Source: Symbiodinium natans
Lineage: Eukaryota; Sar; Dinophyceae; Suessiales; Symbiodiniaceae
Assembly (NCBI GenBank): GCA_905221605.1
Contig: CAJNDS010002124.1
Coordinates: 1,221,421 to 1,285,420, forward strand
DNA: 64,000 bases
Reading direction: 5' to 3'
Part shown: one piece after another, positions 1 through 13,200 of the stretch
Numbering within the stretch: the stretch's first letter is position 1
Layout of the letters: each line of letters starts with the position of its first letter
The notes under the pieces: model-generated
What the model was told of the DNA's origin: nothing
Databases searched by the model: none
The model's input: the letters and a program-made list of their open reading frames with translations, nothing else
Program-made: the position numbers and the translations under genes

Positions 1-100
1 TGCGTTTTGGGCTGTTAGGTTTAGGGTTGAGGGTTGAGGGTTTAGGGTTTAGGGTTTCGGGTTTTGGGTTTTGGGGCTTTGGGGCGAACTCATTGGGCAG

Positions 101-149
101 CTCAGGTACGACTACATGCAGGATCGCAAAGGCTGGGACGGGCTTCTGG
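101..149 (+). CDS. Tentative dynein exon upstream of AAA4
   Basis: Reads [16 protein letters not shown] after a CAG acceptor. It resembles the segment before AAA4 where dyneins have a VFxDRLxxxxDxxWFxxLL pattern. The acceptor could instead be at 105. Donor GCCCCA gives phase 1, which fits the next tentative exon. Confidence 0.45.
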
Positions 150-3100
150 GCCCCAACCCCTAGACAGTTTAGGGTTTAGGGCTTAGGGCTTAGGGCTTAG
201 GGTTTAGGGTTTAGGGTTGGCCCAAACCCTGGGTTTGGGGTGTACCTAATCGTACACCCCGAGGGTTTAAAGCACCAGGAAGAAGCGATGTGGCCCACAC
301 GCCTACATCAACCTCTGACCATTGCCTAAAAGCCTGAACCCTGAAGCCTGTTAACTGACCCTAAATCCTACAACACTAAACCCCTATACAAACCCTAAGC
401 CCTAACCCCCTACACCCTTAGAGCGGCTTGGCAGTACTGGCAACCCTCTCAATGCCCTTTCTCTTTTGTTGCTTGCTGGCTTGCCTCCCCTCAACTCTAC
501 ACCCCTACACCCCAAATCCTAAACCCTATCAGCAACAAACCCCAAACCCTAAAGCCCATCAGCCCGATCAGCCCGAAACCCTAAACTCTATCAGCCCGAA
601 ACCCGAAACCATAAACCCTCAACCCTGAACCATAAACCCTTATCCCAAAACCTAAACCCTAAACCCTAAGCCCTGGAGGCCTCAAAGCCTTCATGGAGCA
701 GAAGAACGAGGACGCCTTCACTTTTCGGGCCTGGCATGTCGGTGTCGTGGAATTTGTGGTTTAGGGTTTAGGGTTTAGGGTTCGGGTTTAGGTTTAGGGT
801 TTAGGGTTTCGGGTTTAGGGTTTAGGGTTCAGGGTTTAGGCGGTGTTTAGGGTCTAGAGAGCGTGTAGCAGCAAAAATGCGGCAGGGGCCGCACGCCTCT
901 GCGGGAAGAAGAAGCCATAGCAGCCTAAACCCTACAAAGCCTACACTCCATATTCTAGGGTTTAGGTTAAGGGTTTGCAGGGTTTATATAGGGTTTTGGA
1001 TCCTCAAAGGTTTAATTAGGGTTCATAGGGCCTATAAACCCTAACTCATAACCCCTAACCCCTAAATCCCAAACAGCCCACCCTTACAAGGTGGTGCCCC
1101 CCCTTCCTATACTAACCATAGTAAGTATAGTTAAGGGACTTATAGCCTAAGGTTGGGATCCTTATTTCCCAATTTAGGGTTCTTAATATCTCTGCTTATA
1201 AATAGGGGGAACCTCCTAAACCCTAAACCCTAAACCCTAAACCCTTATAGAGCAGGACTACAACCAAATGTTCAAGAAGTCACCCATGTCCTTGGTGATG
1301 TTCAAGGAGGCGCCCCGGTGCGAGGGCTTTAAGCCTTCTTTGGCAATTTGTGCTGGGGGGGTTTTAGGGTTTAGGGTTTAGGGCTTGGGGTTTAGGGTGT
1401 AGGGCTTGGGGTTTTGATTAGGGTTTAGGGTTTAGGGTTTAGGGCTTGGGGTTTTAGGGTTTAGGGTGTGGGGTTTAGGGTTTCGGAAATTTCGGGCTTG
1501 GGGTTTTGGGGTTCTGGCTTAGGCTTGAGGCCCAACCTGAGAGCGGGGGGCCGTGTGCCCTGAACCCTCAAAGCCCCAAACCCTCAATCTTAAGCCCAGC
1601 TATGAACCCTACACCTGAACCCTACACCCTAAACCCTAAACCGTAAACCCGAAACCCGAAACCCGAAACCCGAAACCCGAAACCCTAAACCCTAAACCCT
1701 AAACCCTAAACCCTAAACCCTAAACCCTAAACCCTAAACCCTAAACCGAGCCTACTGCGACCTTTGGGGAGGCAGTGGAGATCTGCTGCAAGATCTTGCG
1801 CATCCTCAAGCAGCCGCAGGAGAGTTGGACCATAAACCTAAACCCCATCAACTCGAAGGGGTTTAGGGTTTAGGGTTTAGGGTTGGGGGTTGGGGTTTGG
1901 GGTTTAGGGTTTAGGTTTGGGATTTGGGGTTTTGTGTTTCGGGTTTAGGGTTTAGGGTTTGGGGTTTGGGGTTTGGGGTTTGGGGTTTTGTGTTTTGTGC
2001 TTCGGAGGTGTCATGTGGGGCGGGTGGGTTTAGGGTTTAGGCTTCCTTCACATCTTTGGAGCCTAGCAAGGTGGCAAGGTGTTGGTTCAGCCAAAGCGCG
2101 CCTGGGGATGGGGAGGGCTTGTGATGCGACTTCAGCAACCCCCCTCGCGGCTCTGGCTGCACGGGCCTTACTTACACGTGGAGGCTAAGAAAGGACTTTG
2201 GAGTTGAACCAAGCTTCTTTGGGCTTGGGGTCGATCAGCCCCAACTTTACCTACAATTACTCTTTGCCAAATCGAGCGCATGAACTGCATTCGTACAAGT
2301 CTTCTTGGAGGTTCATGGGAACTTATAACCACAGTTATAAGTCTACTTCTAACCTACTTAGGGGACTTAGGGGGCTTATAAGTACCGTTATAAGTAGGGT
2401 TATAAGTACCAGGAACCTCCAAGTTCTCGTCACTGGAGCAAGGACCAACATGCTCTGACCTACCGGTCAGCATATGCTTCAACCCTAAACCCTAAACCCT
2501 AAACCCTAAACCCTAAACCCTAAACCCTAAACCCTAAACCCTAAACCCCAAACCCTAAACCCTAAACCCCCTGAACCCGGGACTTCAGCGCGCTTGTTTC
2601 ATCTTAATTACTCCTAGGCAGCACGTGCAACCCCAAATTTCAAAAGGGTATAGGGTCTAGGGTCGCAAGCCCGAAGCCCTTTCACTCCTCTACAGCCCAT
2701 ACCTAAGACCCTTGACCCACTTCCCTGTAGGCTCGAGAAACTTGTAACCCTACACCTTAAAACCCAAAGCCCTGCAATTAAGCCTTAATTATACCCTAAT
2801 TATAAACCTAAACCCATTCAGAAACCCCAGACCCTAGGCACAAAAAAACTGCAACCCAAAACCCTTCTAACACCCCAAGCCGCCAGGGGAATGCCTTGCT
2901 CATCGGCGTGGGCGGCTCTGGGCGCCACTGTCAGACTCGTTTGGCCTCGTACCTGGCTTTCTACAAGTGCTTCTCCATCGAGATCACCAAGCAGCAGCTG
3001 AGAAGCGTTTCTGAGGGTTGAGGGTCATCAGAAACCGGACTCGCACGTCCGATGCTCAGGATTTGGGGTTTAGGGTTTGGGGTTTGGGGTTTAGAGATGT

Positions 3101-6100
3101 AAAAAGTACTAAAAACCTTCAGGTGTGCACATATCTGCCGTCGACCACTGATTCAAGCGTCTACAGTCACTAAACCCTAAACTCTAGACCCTATACAGCC
3201 GGGAACCCTAACACCCTAAACCCGAAACCCTAGACCCGAAACCGTACCTCCTTTTTGGGCTGGAGTCCCAGGTGTCGGCCAGATCTTTCGCTGCTACGTA
3301 CCTATCTCCAGGGTTTGGTTGACCCTTAGCCTAAACCCTAAGCCCTAAACCCTTAACCCTACACACTTGGGATGTTCCCCCTTGTACAAACAGTCCTTAA
3401 TTGGGATTGTAATCGGGGTACTTTAATCCTTATTAGGGACTGTTAGTATACGGGGGAACGCCCCAACTACACACCTTATAAGCCCCAAAGAAGTGTTTCG
3501 GGTTCAGGGCCTAAAAACCCTGAACCTAAGCCTCCAAAGAACGAAAATGAGGTGGCAGAGGTTTATAGCGTCACGGGTTTGGTTTATCGAGTCGAGCTTG
3601 TAGAGTGCTAGATTCGTTTGAGGGGGCTTTTTCTTCCGCGAAACGGGAGGGTCATGACGCTGCGGCTGCGACTGAGTAGAAGCTACTCCTCCATGGGCTT
3701 CTTGTGGAGACGGCCCATGATGCTACTGATGTCCCCTTTGCTGCGGGCCTTGGGGGGGTCTTGTTTGCAAAACGGAAGCGTTCCTAGGTGGGATAAGGGG
3801 GACCCTTAAACGGGACCCCCTTCTTAACCATCTTCTGGCTCTCTTAACAAGGGTCCTTATTCAGAGGGTCTATATCCCCAAGGGTCCCCCGAATCCTATC
3901 CCCTAAGCGTCATGATGCTGCTGATGCTTCTCCTCCATGAGGGCTTTCTGGGGATTTTTGTCTTGGAACGGAGACAGCCGTGGTGCTGCTGATGTGGCTT
4001 TGCTGTGGGCCCTTGGGGATATGTGTTTACAGTGCGAAGGACGGAGTGCAGGCCCTTGGAAAATTCTGCCCTCAGCTTTTGTGGATCAGAGCGCTTTTGT
4101 AGCAGTGCAGCATTGTTAGTGCCACTATGGTTCAGTGCATCGCAAAGAAGTGGGATGGCAACAGGTGCACCCTACAGGCGAAGCCTGGCCAAAGGCTGTG
4201 TGGAAACCACATGCGAGGAACCAGGTATGGCCTGATACCTGAGGAAGAGCAGCAGGAACCTCAGCATGTGGAGGACATACCAGCAGATGGTGGCAAAGTG
4301 CCAGCAGGCAGCCAAGAGCAGCAAATGCTCCTTGAGCAGGCTGGGAGGTATGACATTGACATGTTCTTGCTTCCAGCAAGCTTGGAGGCTGTAGCCTCAA
4401 TATCCACTTTCTGGGTCTCAACCCACCTCTCAAACTCTTCAGTGAGAGGCCAGGGTTTCTGCAGCTCTTCCACCACCCATGGCCATGTTTTTGGATCTCC
4501 CTGACAACTGTGAGGTGCAGGACTTCAAAGCCAGAGTTTGTCAGCTCTTGCACGACTCTGGTGTTGAGATCGAGTTCATCCAAAAGGAGCTGTCCTGTGC
4601 GATTGAGAAGCAAGTTTTTGCCGGCGCGCGGAACATTGGAACAGACCCAGCCCAACCAAGGCCAGATGCAAAGGTTTGCTTCCAAGGTGCAATCCTGGAG
4701 CTTCCTCATGGCCAACATTGGGTTCGTGTCTGGCCACTTCGCAAGGCAAATCAACAATGGTGTCTCTTGCCAAGACAACCCAGCCAGGTATGTGCCCCCA
4801 CCCATGCCAGTGCCACAAGCCGGCATGGCAGATGCACCCGAAATTGCTGCAGAGGACCTGCTTCTTGTCTGAATATGAGACTGCAATGACTCTGCCGATG
4901 TCCCATTTTTACAAAGCAGCAGGGTCATGATGCTGCTGATGCTGCTCCTCCATGGGGGCCTTTTGGGGTTGTTTGTATTGAATGGCGAGACGCCGGTGAT
5001 GTTGCTGTTGATGTCCTTTTGCTGTGGGCCTCGAGGGCATTTGGAAACAAAACGGGAGGGTCGTGAGGTTGCTGTCTTAACAAAGACGGCCATGATGCTG
5101 CTGATTTCTCCGTTGCAGCGGAACATGCGGTGTTCGTATACAAAACGGAAAGGGTTTTGTCTTGACAGGAGACGGCCGTGATGCTGCTGATGTGCCTGCT
5201 TATTGGTTTGGGTGTGTGTGGGGGGGAAGGTGGGAAGGTGTTGGAACAATTTACACCTCAGCACATTGAAAAGCGTTGGAGAAGGCTCATTTAAAACGTG
5301 TGATGTTCGGGGAATCAGGTAGGGTTTCGGCTTTAAAGGTTTAGTGTTTAGGGTGTTGGGGTTTCGGCAGCGTTTCATGTTTCAAGCGTTCTTTTCCAAG
5401 TCTCATGCTCACGACCCGAATGAACCTTAAGCCCTAAACCCTAAACCCTAAACCCTAAACCCTAAACCCTAAACCCTAAACCCTAAACCCTAAACCCTAA
5501 ACCCTAAGCCCTAAGCCCTAAGCCCTAAGCCCTAAACCCTAAACCCTAAACCCTAAACCCTAAACCCTAAACCCTAAACTAAACCCTAAACCCTAAACCC
5601 TGAACCCAAAGCATGCGCAGGTACAAGCACCAGGCGTTCTTGGAGGACATGAAGCGACTCTACGAGCTAACGGGCGTGAAGAACCAGAAGCTGACTTTCC
5701 TCTTCTCGGCGACCTGGCAGGGTTTAGGGTTTAGGGTTTATGGTTTAGGGTTTAGGGTTTAGGGTAGTTTAGGGTTTAGGACATTTTTTGGGGTTTGGGG
5801 CGGCATCGAAGTATTCGAGTCTCAGGCCAATGAGTCCCCTCAACGCTGAACCCCCAACCTTAACCTGAAACCCTCCAGCCCAAGCCCTAAGCCCCATACC
5901 TCAAACCCTCTAAGCCCTGTAAGAACTGGAGCCCGAATTCCTTCAGGCTTTGGTCTGTGGGTTCTCCAAAATTCCCCCCAGTAAGAACTACGGTTTGGGG
6001 GTATAGGGTGTATATAACTATAAGACCCAAAATAGGCCCTTATCCCCTTTTTTTAAGGTTTAGGTTCCCTTACAGCTCTCTTTAAACCAAAAAGGACACC

Positions 6101-9100
6101 CTTAGTATTCCTGGGTCTAGAGAGGTAAGACCCAGGCCTAAACCCCGAAAACCAGGACACCGAGATTGTCGAGGAGAGCTTCCTGGAAGATGTCGCCAAC
6201 ATGCTGTCGAGCGGTGAGGTGCCAAAACACCTTTTGCTGATGCTACCCCGTCCTTCCCCAACCCTAGACCCTAGACCCTGCACCCTAAACCCTCAACCCT
6301 AAACCCTCAACCCTAAACCCTAAACCCCAAACCCTAAACCCTAAACCCTAAACCGCAGGTGCCGAATCTCTTCACCAGTGACGAGCGCCTCAGCCTTCAA
6401 GTAGCCACATTCGCCTCCTTGGGGGTGTTGGGGTGGCCAGCAGGTGGTATTAGGGTTCAGGGTTCAGGGTTTCGGGTTTAGGGTTTAATTAGGGTTTAGG
6501 GTTTAGGGTTTAGGGTTTAGGGGTACCCTAGAACCCCTAAAGCCCTAAATTGTTAACACCCCTAAGACTCCTAAAGCTCCTAAAACCCTCAAAACCCTCA
6601 ACCATAAACCCGATTCCTAATTCTTCAAAGGCTGGGGACCATTCGCAGCTCCTTGGAGAAGGCGGCGAAGGAGCCTTCTCGGCCCTCGGGTTCATAGGGT
6701 TTGGGGATTTGGGTTTACGGTTTCGGGTTTACGGTTTGGGGTTTAGGGTATGGGGTTTAGGGTTTGGGGTTTAGGGTTTTGGGGTTTAGGGTTCTGATGG
6801 CTGTTCACTAGTCTAGACAAGTATATGCATCGTCCGCCTAAACCTGAAACCCTCAACGATCTCGGGGTCTTTAGTATGGTGTACAGGGTTTGGAAATTCC
6901 GGTTTGGGGTGAAGGGTGTAGGTTGCCCGCTTAAGGGCTCAGGGTTTAGCGTTTCCGCTTGAAGTTTGGAGTTTTGCTTGTCGGTTTTGACGTATGTGGT
7001 TGCGGGTTCTAACGGGGTTTGGCGTTTAGTGCACTAAACCCTAAACCCTAAACTCTTAACTGGATTAGTTCAAGGTCCGTGCAAGAGTTTCGGGTTTCAG
7101 GGCTTTAAGGTTTGAGGGTCCCGGGGTTTCAGGAGGTTAGAACCTCCGTGGCTTCAGAATTTGTTTTTTACATGCGCCCAAGTAATTGCCCCTAAACCCT
7201 ACACCCGAAACCCTAACCCCAAACCCTAAACCCTAAACCCTAGACCCTAAACCCTAAACCCCTAAACCCTAAGCCCTAAACCCTCACCAAGGGCTGCCAG
7301 GGTAGCTTAATGAAGTATTGGAGCATCTTAGGGCTGGGCTTTACGGTCTTCGGCGGTTTTAGGGGTTCGGGTGGGCTATTTTGGGTTCAGGGTTTAGGGC
7401 TTTTGGGGTTTAGAGTTTAGGGTTAGGGTTTTGGGGGTTTTGGGGTCTTAGGGCTTACCCTAAGGGTCCATGTACTTCATTATTATGTACTTGGGCCCTA
7501 AAGTCCCTAAATAGGAGATACTTTAAGGCCCAAGTATTCCCTATTTAGGTACATGGACCCTTAGGGCTTAGGGTGTAGGCGTTTAAGGTGTACGGCTTAC
7601 GGGGCAGGAGCAAAAGATCAACCAGACGGCAGAAGCCATGTACGAGTTCTTTATCTCGCGGGTGCGCGAGAACTTGCACATCGCCTCCCGGCAGAGGATT
7701 TAACACCTCAGCTGTAAATAGGGTTTAGGGTTTTGGGCTTTTTGGGCTTAGGGTTCTGGTTTCACGGTTTTAGGGTAGGGTTTAGGGTTTAAGGTTTACG
7801 GTGCCTTTTTCACTGATTTTGCAGTGGTATTGGAAAGGCTATGCTGGAAGTATCCTCGGCCATTTTAGCTTACTTCATCAAGATTTCTGGTTTCGGTGTG
7901 CAGGTTTGTTTCGGGTTTAGGGTCCCCCCCCCCCCCCTAGTGGTCTTATCAGTTCTTTTCAGTGCCCAAGCAACGGCTTCTGCAGCCCTGCCCGGGGCAG
8001 TTGAGGGGGTGGGAGGAAAGCCAGACTCGGAGTTTAGGGTTACCAGTAGGGCCGTAGAGGGCGCTTGCCTAGAATGGTACCGGTAAGTTTCTTGCCCTAC
8101 ACCCTAAGCCCAAAGCCACAACTCAGCTCCCTTCTGAGAAGGTGTAGATGCGGTTCCCTGAAGTATGGCTCCTTTCTTGGTTTTGCTTGGCTACCTGTCT
8201 ATATGAGCTTCATGAAACCCAAAAACATAGGCCACACTTCAGGGTTTAGGTTTGGGTTTCAGGGATTCGGGTGTATTGTTGGGTTTAGGGTTTAGGGCTT
8301 AGGGTTTAGGATTTAGGATTTAGTGTTTAGGGTTAGGGTTTAGGGTTTAGGCTTTAGGGCTTTCCCATCCAGGTTTTCTGCCTTTCCTACATTGGCAACA
8401 ACTTCCGCGACTACTGCCGCAGCTCGGACAAGCCTTCAGAACCCAAACCCCCCAACCCCCCAACCCCCCAAACCCCAAACTACAAACGCTGTAGATCCTA
8501 TAAACCCTGTAAACCCTATACACCCTATAGACCCTATCAACCCTATTTAAAACCCTATAAAGCCTATAAACCTACAGAAACACTATCAACCCCTTAAACC
8601 CTATAACGCCCTGTAACGCTCTATAAAGCCCTGAACCCCAGACCCTTTGTTGGGATCTGGGCAGCCCCTTTCGGCCCTGCACGGATTTTGCTTGGACGCC
8701 CAAACCTTCGACCCTAAACCCTCAAACCGCAAATCCATATAAACCCTAAACCTAAGCCCCAGAGTAGGCCCTGATTCCCCAGTCAAGCAACAGGGCACCC
8801 TTTTTATTCCTAGGTTGCTCTCGAAAATCCTTCCTAAGACCCTAAGGCCCTAAACCCCCATCAGGGATAGGAATTCAGGGGTCAGGGTTTGGGGGCGTTT
8901 CGGGTTGCAGGGTTTGCAGGGTTTGGGGTTTCGGGTTTAGGGTTTAGGGGCCTTCCCCCAACCCAGAACCCTAAACCCGAGGTAAGCTTCAACCTGTTGC
9001 AGGTACGGCTAGAAAAAGCTTCGAGAACCCTGGCACCACGGATCCCCTAGAACTCTGGAACACTAAGATCAGAACCCGACCCCGGCACCCCTCAACCATA

Positions 9101-10165
9101 ATGAACCCTAAATACCTAAACCCTAAACCCTCAACCTTAAACCCTAAGCCCCAAACCCCTAAACCCCTAAACCCTAAACCCTCAACCTCAAACCCTAAGC
9201 CCCAAACCCCTACACCCCCAAACCCTAAACCCTCAACCTCAAACCCTAAGCCCCAAACCCCTACACCCCCAAACCCTAAACCCCAAACCTCAAACCCTAA
9301 GCCCCAAACCCCTACACCCCCAAACCCTAAACCCTAAACCCCAAACCCTAAACCCTAAACCCTAAACCCCAAACCCCTAAACCCCAAACCCTGGAGGCAT
9401 GTACCCCTCCTTGGTCAGCTGCACCACAGCCATTTGGCTGCTGCCCTGGCCTGCTGAGGCTCTGTGATCTCGGGGTGTGCGGTCTTACCCTAAACCCTAA
9501 ACCCTAAACCCTAAACCCTAAACCCTAAACCCTAAACCCTAAACCCTTGTGGTATAAGGGTTGAGGTTGAGTTGGGTATGTAGCCTTGGTTCAGGGCGTA
9601 GGGTTCTCGGTTAAGGAGCTTAAGGGTTGTAGGTTTTCGTACATCAGGGGGCATTAAATAGTTGACCCCTGCCCCCTCCCACAGCCCCCTCCCCCCCCCC
9701 ACCCAGAATGCAGATCAATGGATACAAGCTTATACTCCATCTCGCTCTTTTGCGCGTCGGGACACACAGATGCTGGACATTGGACAGGGCAAGGTGGCAA
9801 AGACATTCGCCCGCCGATTTCGGGGCGCCAGGCTTGGCACGGCAGCTCGCCCTTCTTCCTGGAGGAGTTTAGGGTTTAGGGTTTAGGGTTTATGGTTAAG
9901 GGCTAAGGGTTTAGGGAGCTCTTCACTGTCCATGGCGACTCTTGCCCGAGACCTGCCAGAGGAGGTGCTCTCCTCCGGCGCAACCACTCGGTTGGCATGT
10001 CAAGCTGAGGAACCCAGTTCCGTAGTTCTAAGTAGAAGGACCCTAATCTAGGCAAAAAGGGTCGCAACTTCGGGTACAAGTCCCTGAACAATAGTTGGTA
10101 CAGTAAGGGGGCCCCTCCTTGTAGTAAGTATGTCATCTACTGCGTATGTGAATATATTCCATGTA

Positions 10166-10202
<37 letters not shown>

Positions 10203-13200
10203 ATTTAAAGACAAACAAATTTGCATAGTATGTAAATACATTCAATGTATATATATATATATAGCTAAACACATGGGAAGTCTGTTGATTGCAAAATGGG
10301 GCCCCGGCTTGCCAGAGCATTGGGGTCTGAAGCTTGAAGATCCGGGCGCCACTGGTGTCTTTTGTGTTGCCAGGCTCCAAACAACAATGCTTTGGCTTTG
10401 GGGGGTTTAGGGTTTAGGGAAAGTAAATAGGGTTTTGGGTTTAGGGTTTGGGGTTTAGGGTTTGGGGTTTAGGGTTTAGGGTTTAGGGTTTAGGGTTTAG
10501 GGTTTAGGCAAAGTGTTTTTCATCCCAGGTTTCCATATGCAGTTCAGCTGGGAAGCCCCGAAACTGAAACGCATTTCCCCACCACATCCCCAAACCCTAA
10601 AAAGGCCCTAAAGTCAAATATAATATAGATAGATATATAGATATAATCCCCAAACCCAAAAGAGGCCCTGAAGTCCATAAGCTACATAATCCCAAACCAC
10701 CCGACAGATGCTTTAAAGTCTATAATCTGTTTAAGCCCCAAACCCCCCCCATCTCCAAAACCCCTAAGCCCAAACGCCAAAGCCCCAAACCCCAAGCCCC
10801 ACGCGTCAAAACCCTAAGCCTAAACCCTATAACCCTTAAAAAGCCGTATAAAGCCGAACAACATGTCCTTATAAACCCTAGAAACCCGAAACAAAAACTG
10901 CGTAGACCCTATAAACCTTAAATCCGAAAACAAATAAGCCCTAGCTCATATATAATGCAGACCCCTAAGAATGAACACCCTAAACCCTCAATCATATAGA
11001 AAAAGCACGTCTGAACCCGGAAAATGGCACACACACACACACACACACACACACTACCCGCCAGGCACTGACGGAGGTGGCCCTGAAGTTCCTCACGGAA
11101 GGCTCCGGACGAGTTGAGAGATTCAAAGGGCCCCTAAACCCCGAACCCTAAACCCTAAACCCTAACCCTACCTAAACCCTAAACCCTAAACCCTTAACCC
11201 TAAACCCTAAACCCTAAACCCTAAACCCTAAACCCGAGACCCTGAACCCTAAACCCTACCTCTTAATCCTGGCGGACAGAAATTTCTGTCCTTATGGTTT
11301 TTTCTGGTTTTTTGCGTGCAAAAGCGAGGTGTTGGTGTTCTATTGGGATCGGGGAATACGATCAAAGCGGCTGGATTTTCGGAGTTCAGGGGAACCTTCC
11401 CGAGCCCTGTGCAGAGTCTTGTGCACCAAAGAATAGGTGACCTGAGCAGAACACAAAAAAGCGTACTCTGAACCCAACGTTTTTCCAACATAATGTTGGG
11501 TTTTGTTGGGTTTTTTTTTTTGGGGGGGGGTAGCCCAAAAAAACGTAAACCGTACCGAATCCGTACTTTGTTGGAAAAATGTTGGGAAAATGTTGGGAAA
11601 AAAGCGTACCCAAAACCCAACGCAAACCCAACAAGAGGACACTTTTTCTGAAAAGGCCACTTTTTCTGCAGAATTGTGTGGGTGTCTGGTTTCCACCAGG
11701 AAATAGGTTTCTGACCATCATTAAAGCGGACGGATTTTTTGCGCGGCTGGATTTTTCCGGCCTCTTCAATAGGACAGTTTTTTATGGAACGGGGGATTGA
11801 CAGGTAAACCCTAAGCAGGTGAGCTGGAGGAACATCTGCGGGCGCCCGTGGCCGAGATTTTCGGATCGGCGCACACGTCGCCTGGCTGGCTCGGGGGTAT
11901 AAGACTAGGACCCAGAGTAGGCCCGTCTTCCCTTTTTAACAGCCCCATTATAAACCAAGTAGGGCACCGTTCTTGTTGTTCCTAGGTTACTCCTGGGCCT
12001 CGACGTCCATATTCTCCTCAAAGCGACACCTCCAAAGTCAACATCTCATTTTCTCAGTAAAATTATATGGGTAGCTCTCTAAATTTGGGCTTTTTTGTTG
12101 GGTCCCTACCAGGGTGCCTTATACAGGGACCTAGTAAAGGGACCCCAATTTAGGGAAACTGCCCATAAAACCTCAATCCGAAGCCCTAAACTCTAGACTC
12201 TAAACCCTAAACCCTAAACTCTCAACCCAAATCCAATACCCTGTTGCTGGGTTTTCTCAAGCCCGCGCCCCAAGCCTTCGGAGACCCTTCTTGCAACTCT
12301 CTGGATCTTCTACGTATACATGAACCAAGATGATTTCTGGGACAAGGTTGATACGGTTCAGGGTCTGTGTCTTACTTCGTTTAGCCATCTGTTCTTGGAA
12401 GGAGCGGGGTAGCACGACTTTCCCCCCTAAACCCTAAAAGCGCCCTGCATGTTGGTCCGCAAGGAGGAGATCGGTCCAGGGAGTTTAGGGAGTTGAAGGT
12501 CCAGGGTTTGTGGGACATGACCGAGAGAACCTAAATCTTAGAAGACTCCACGAGCGAACGGACAGACAGAAATGCATACGTCACAGTACTCTCAACCCTG
12601 ACGATGTCAAGGACGGTCATGCGCTTCTCCACCCGTATTCACCAGGAATCCCGGCCTCTTTTTGTTCACCCTAAACCTAAATGGGGCTTCCGAAAATAGG
12701 GGTACCCTTTTCGGGGGTCCCTTTAAGGGGATTCTAGTCTGTTAGGGTATCAAAGGGGTACCTCTATGTTCGGAAAACCCCCAAATCCTGGACCCTAAGC
12801 CCTTGATAACTTTGACAGTCTTTACATCATGGGCAGTCACCTTATCGGCGTAGGGCGCAAGATGTTGATAGCCCTGAAGCCCTGAACCCTGAAACCCTCA
12901 AACCCCGAAAAGGCCCTTCAAAGCAGGCCCAGCACCCTCAGAATATATATCCTCAGACCCATGCTTCTAAACCTTCTGGGTTTTAGGGCTTCGGAAGTTC
13001 GGGAGGTTTTCGGTGTTGGGTTGTTGGGCTTCAGGCTGTTTTGGGTTAGGGGGGGGGGGGGGTAGAAAAATACATATATGTAGATACACACACATATACA
13101 TATATATATATATATACATATATAGATAGCTAGATAGGGCTTTGTGGGGTTCTCTTATAGCCGCTGAACCCTTATCAACTCTCAGCCCTAAACTGTAATG

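Noticed and set aside
4125-5378. 417-codon open frame on the minus strand
   Set aside because: Its composition follows the repeat blocks, it runs through CCCTAAA-type sequence at its start, and it has no domain-like segments; it is probably a chance frame opposite the composite repeat.
9111-9330. CRISPR array
   Set aside because: Regular 51-bp spacing comes from telomere-like units with no unique spacers, in a eukaryotic intron.
9780-9872. Island reading VAKTF or SPFFLEE, considered as the dynein exon after WPAE
   Set aside because: The island at 11065-11101 ([12 protein letters not shown]) fits the motif, phase and GC donor far better.
12440-12485. Island reading [11 protein letters not shown], considered as a dynein exon
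   Set aside because: No place for it between exons 12 and 13, whose phases and spacing already fit the family.
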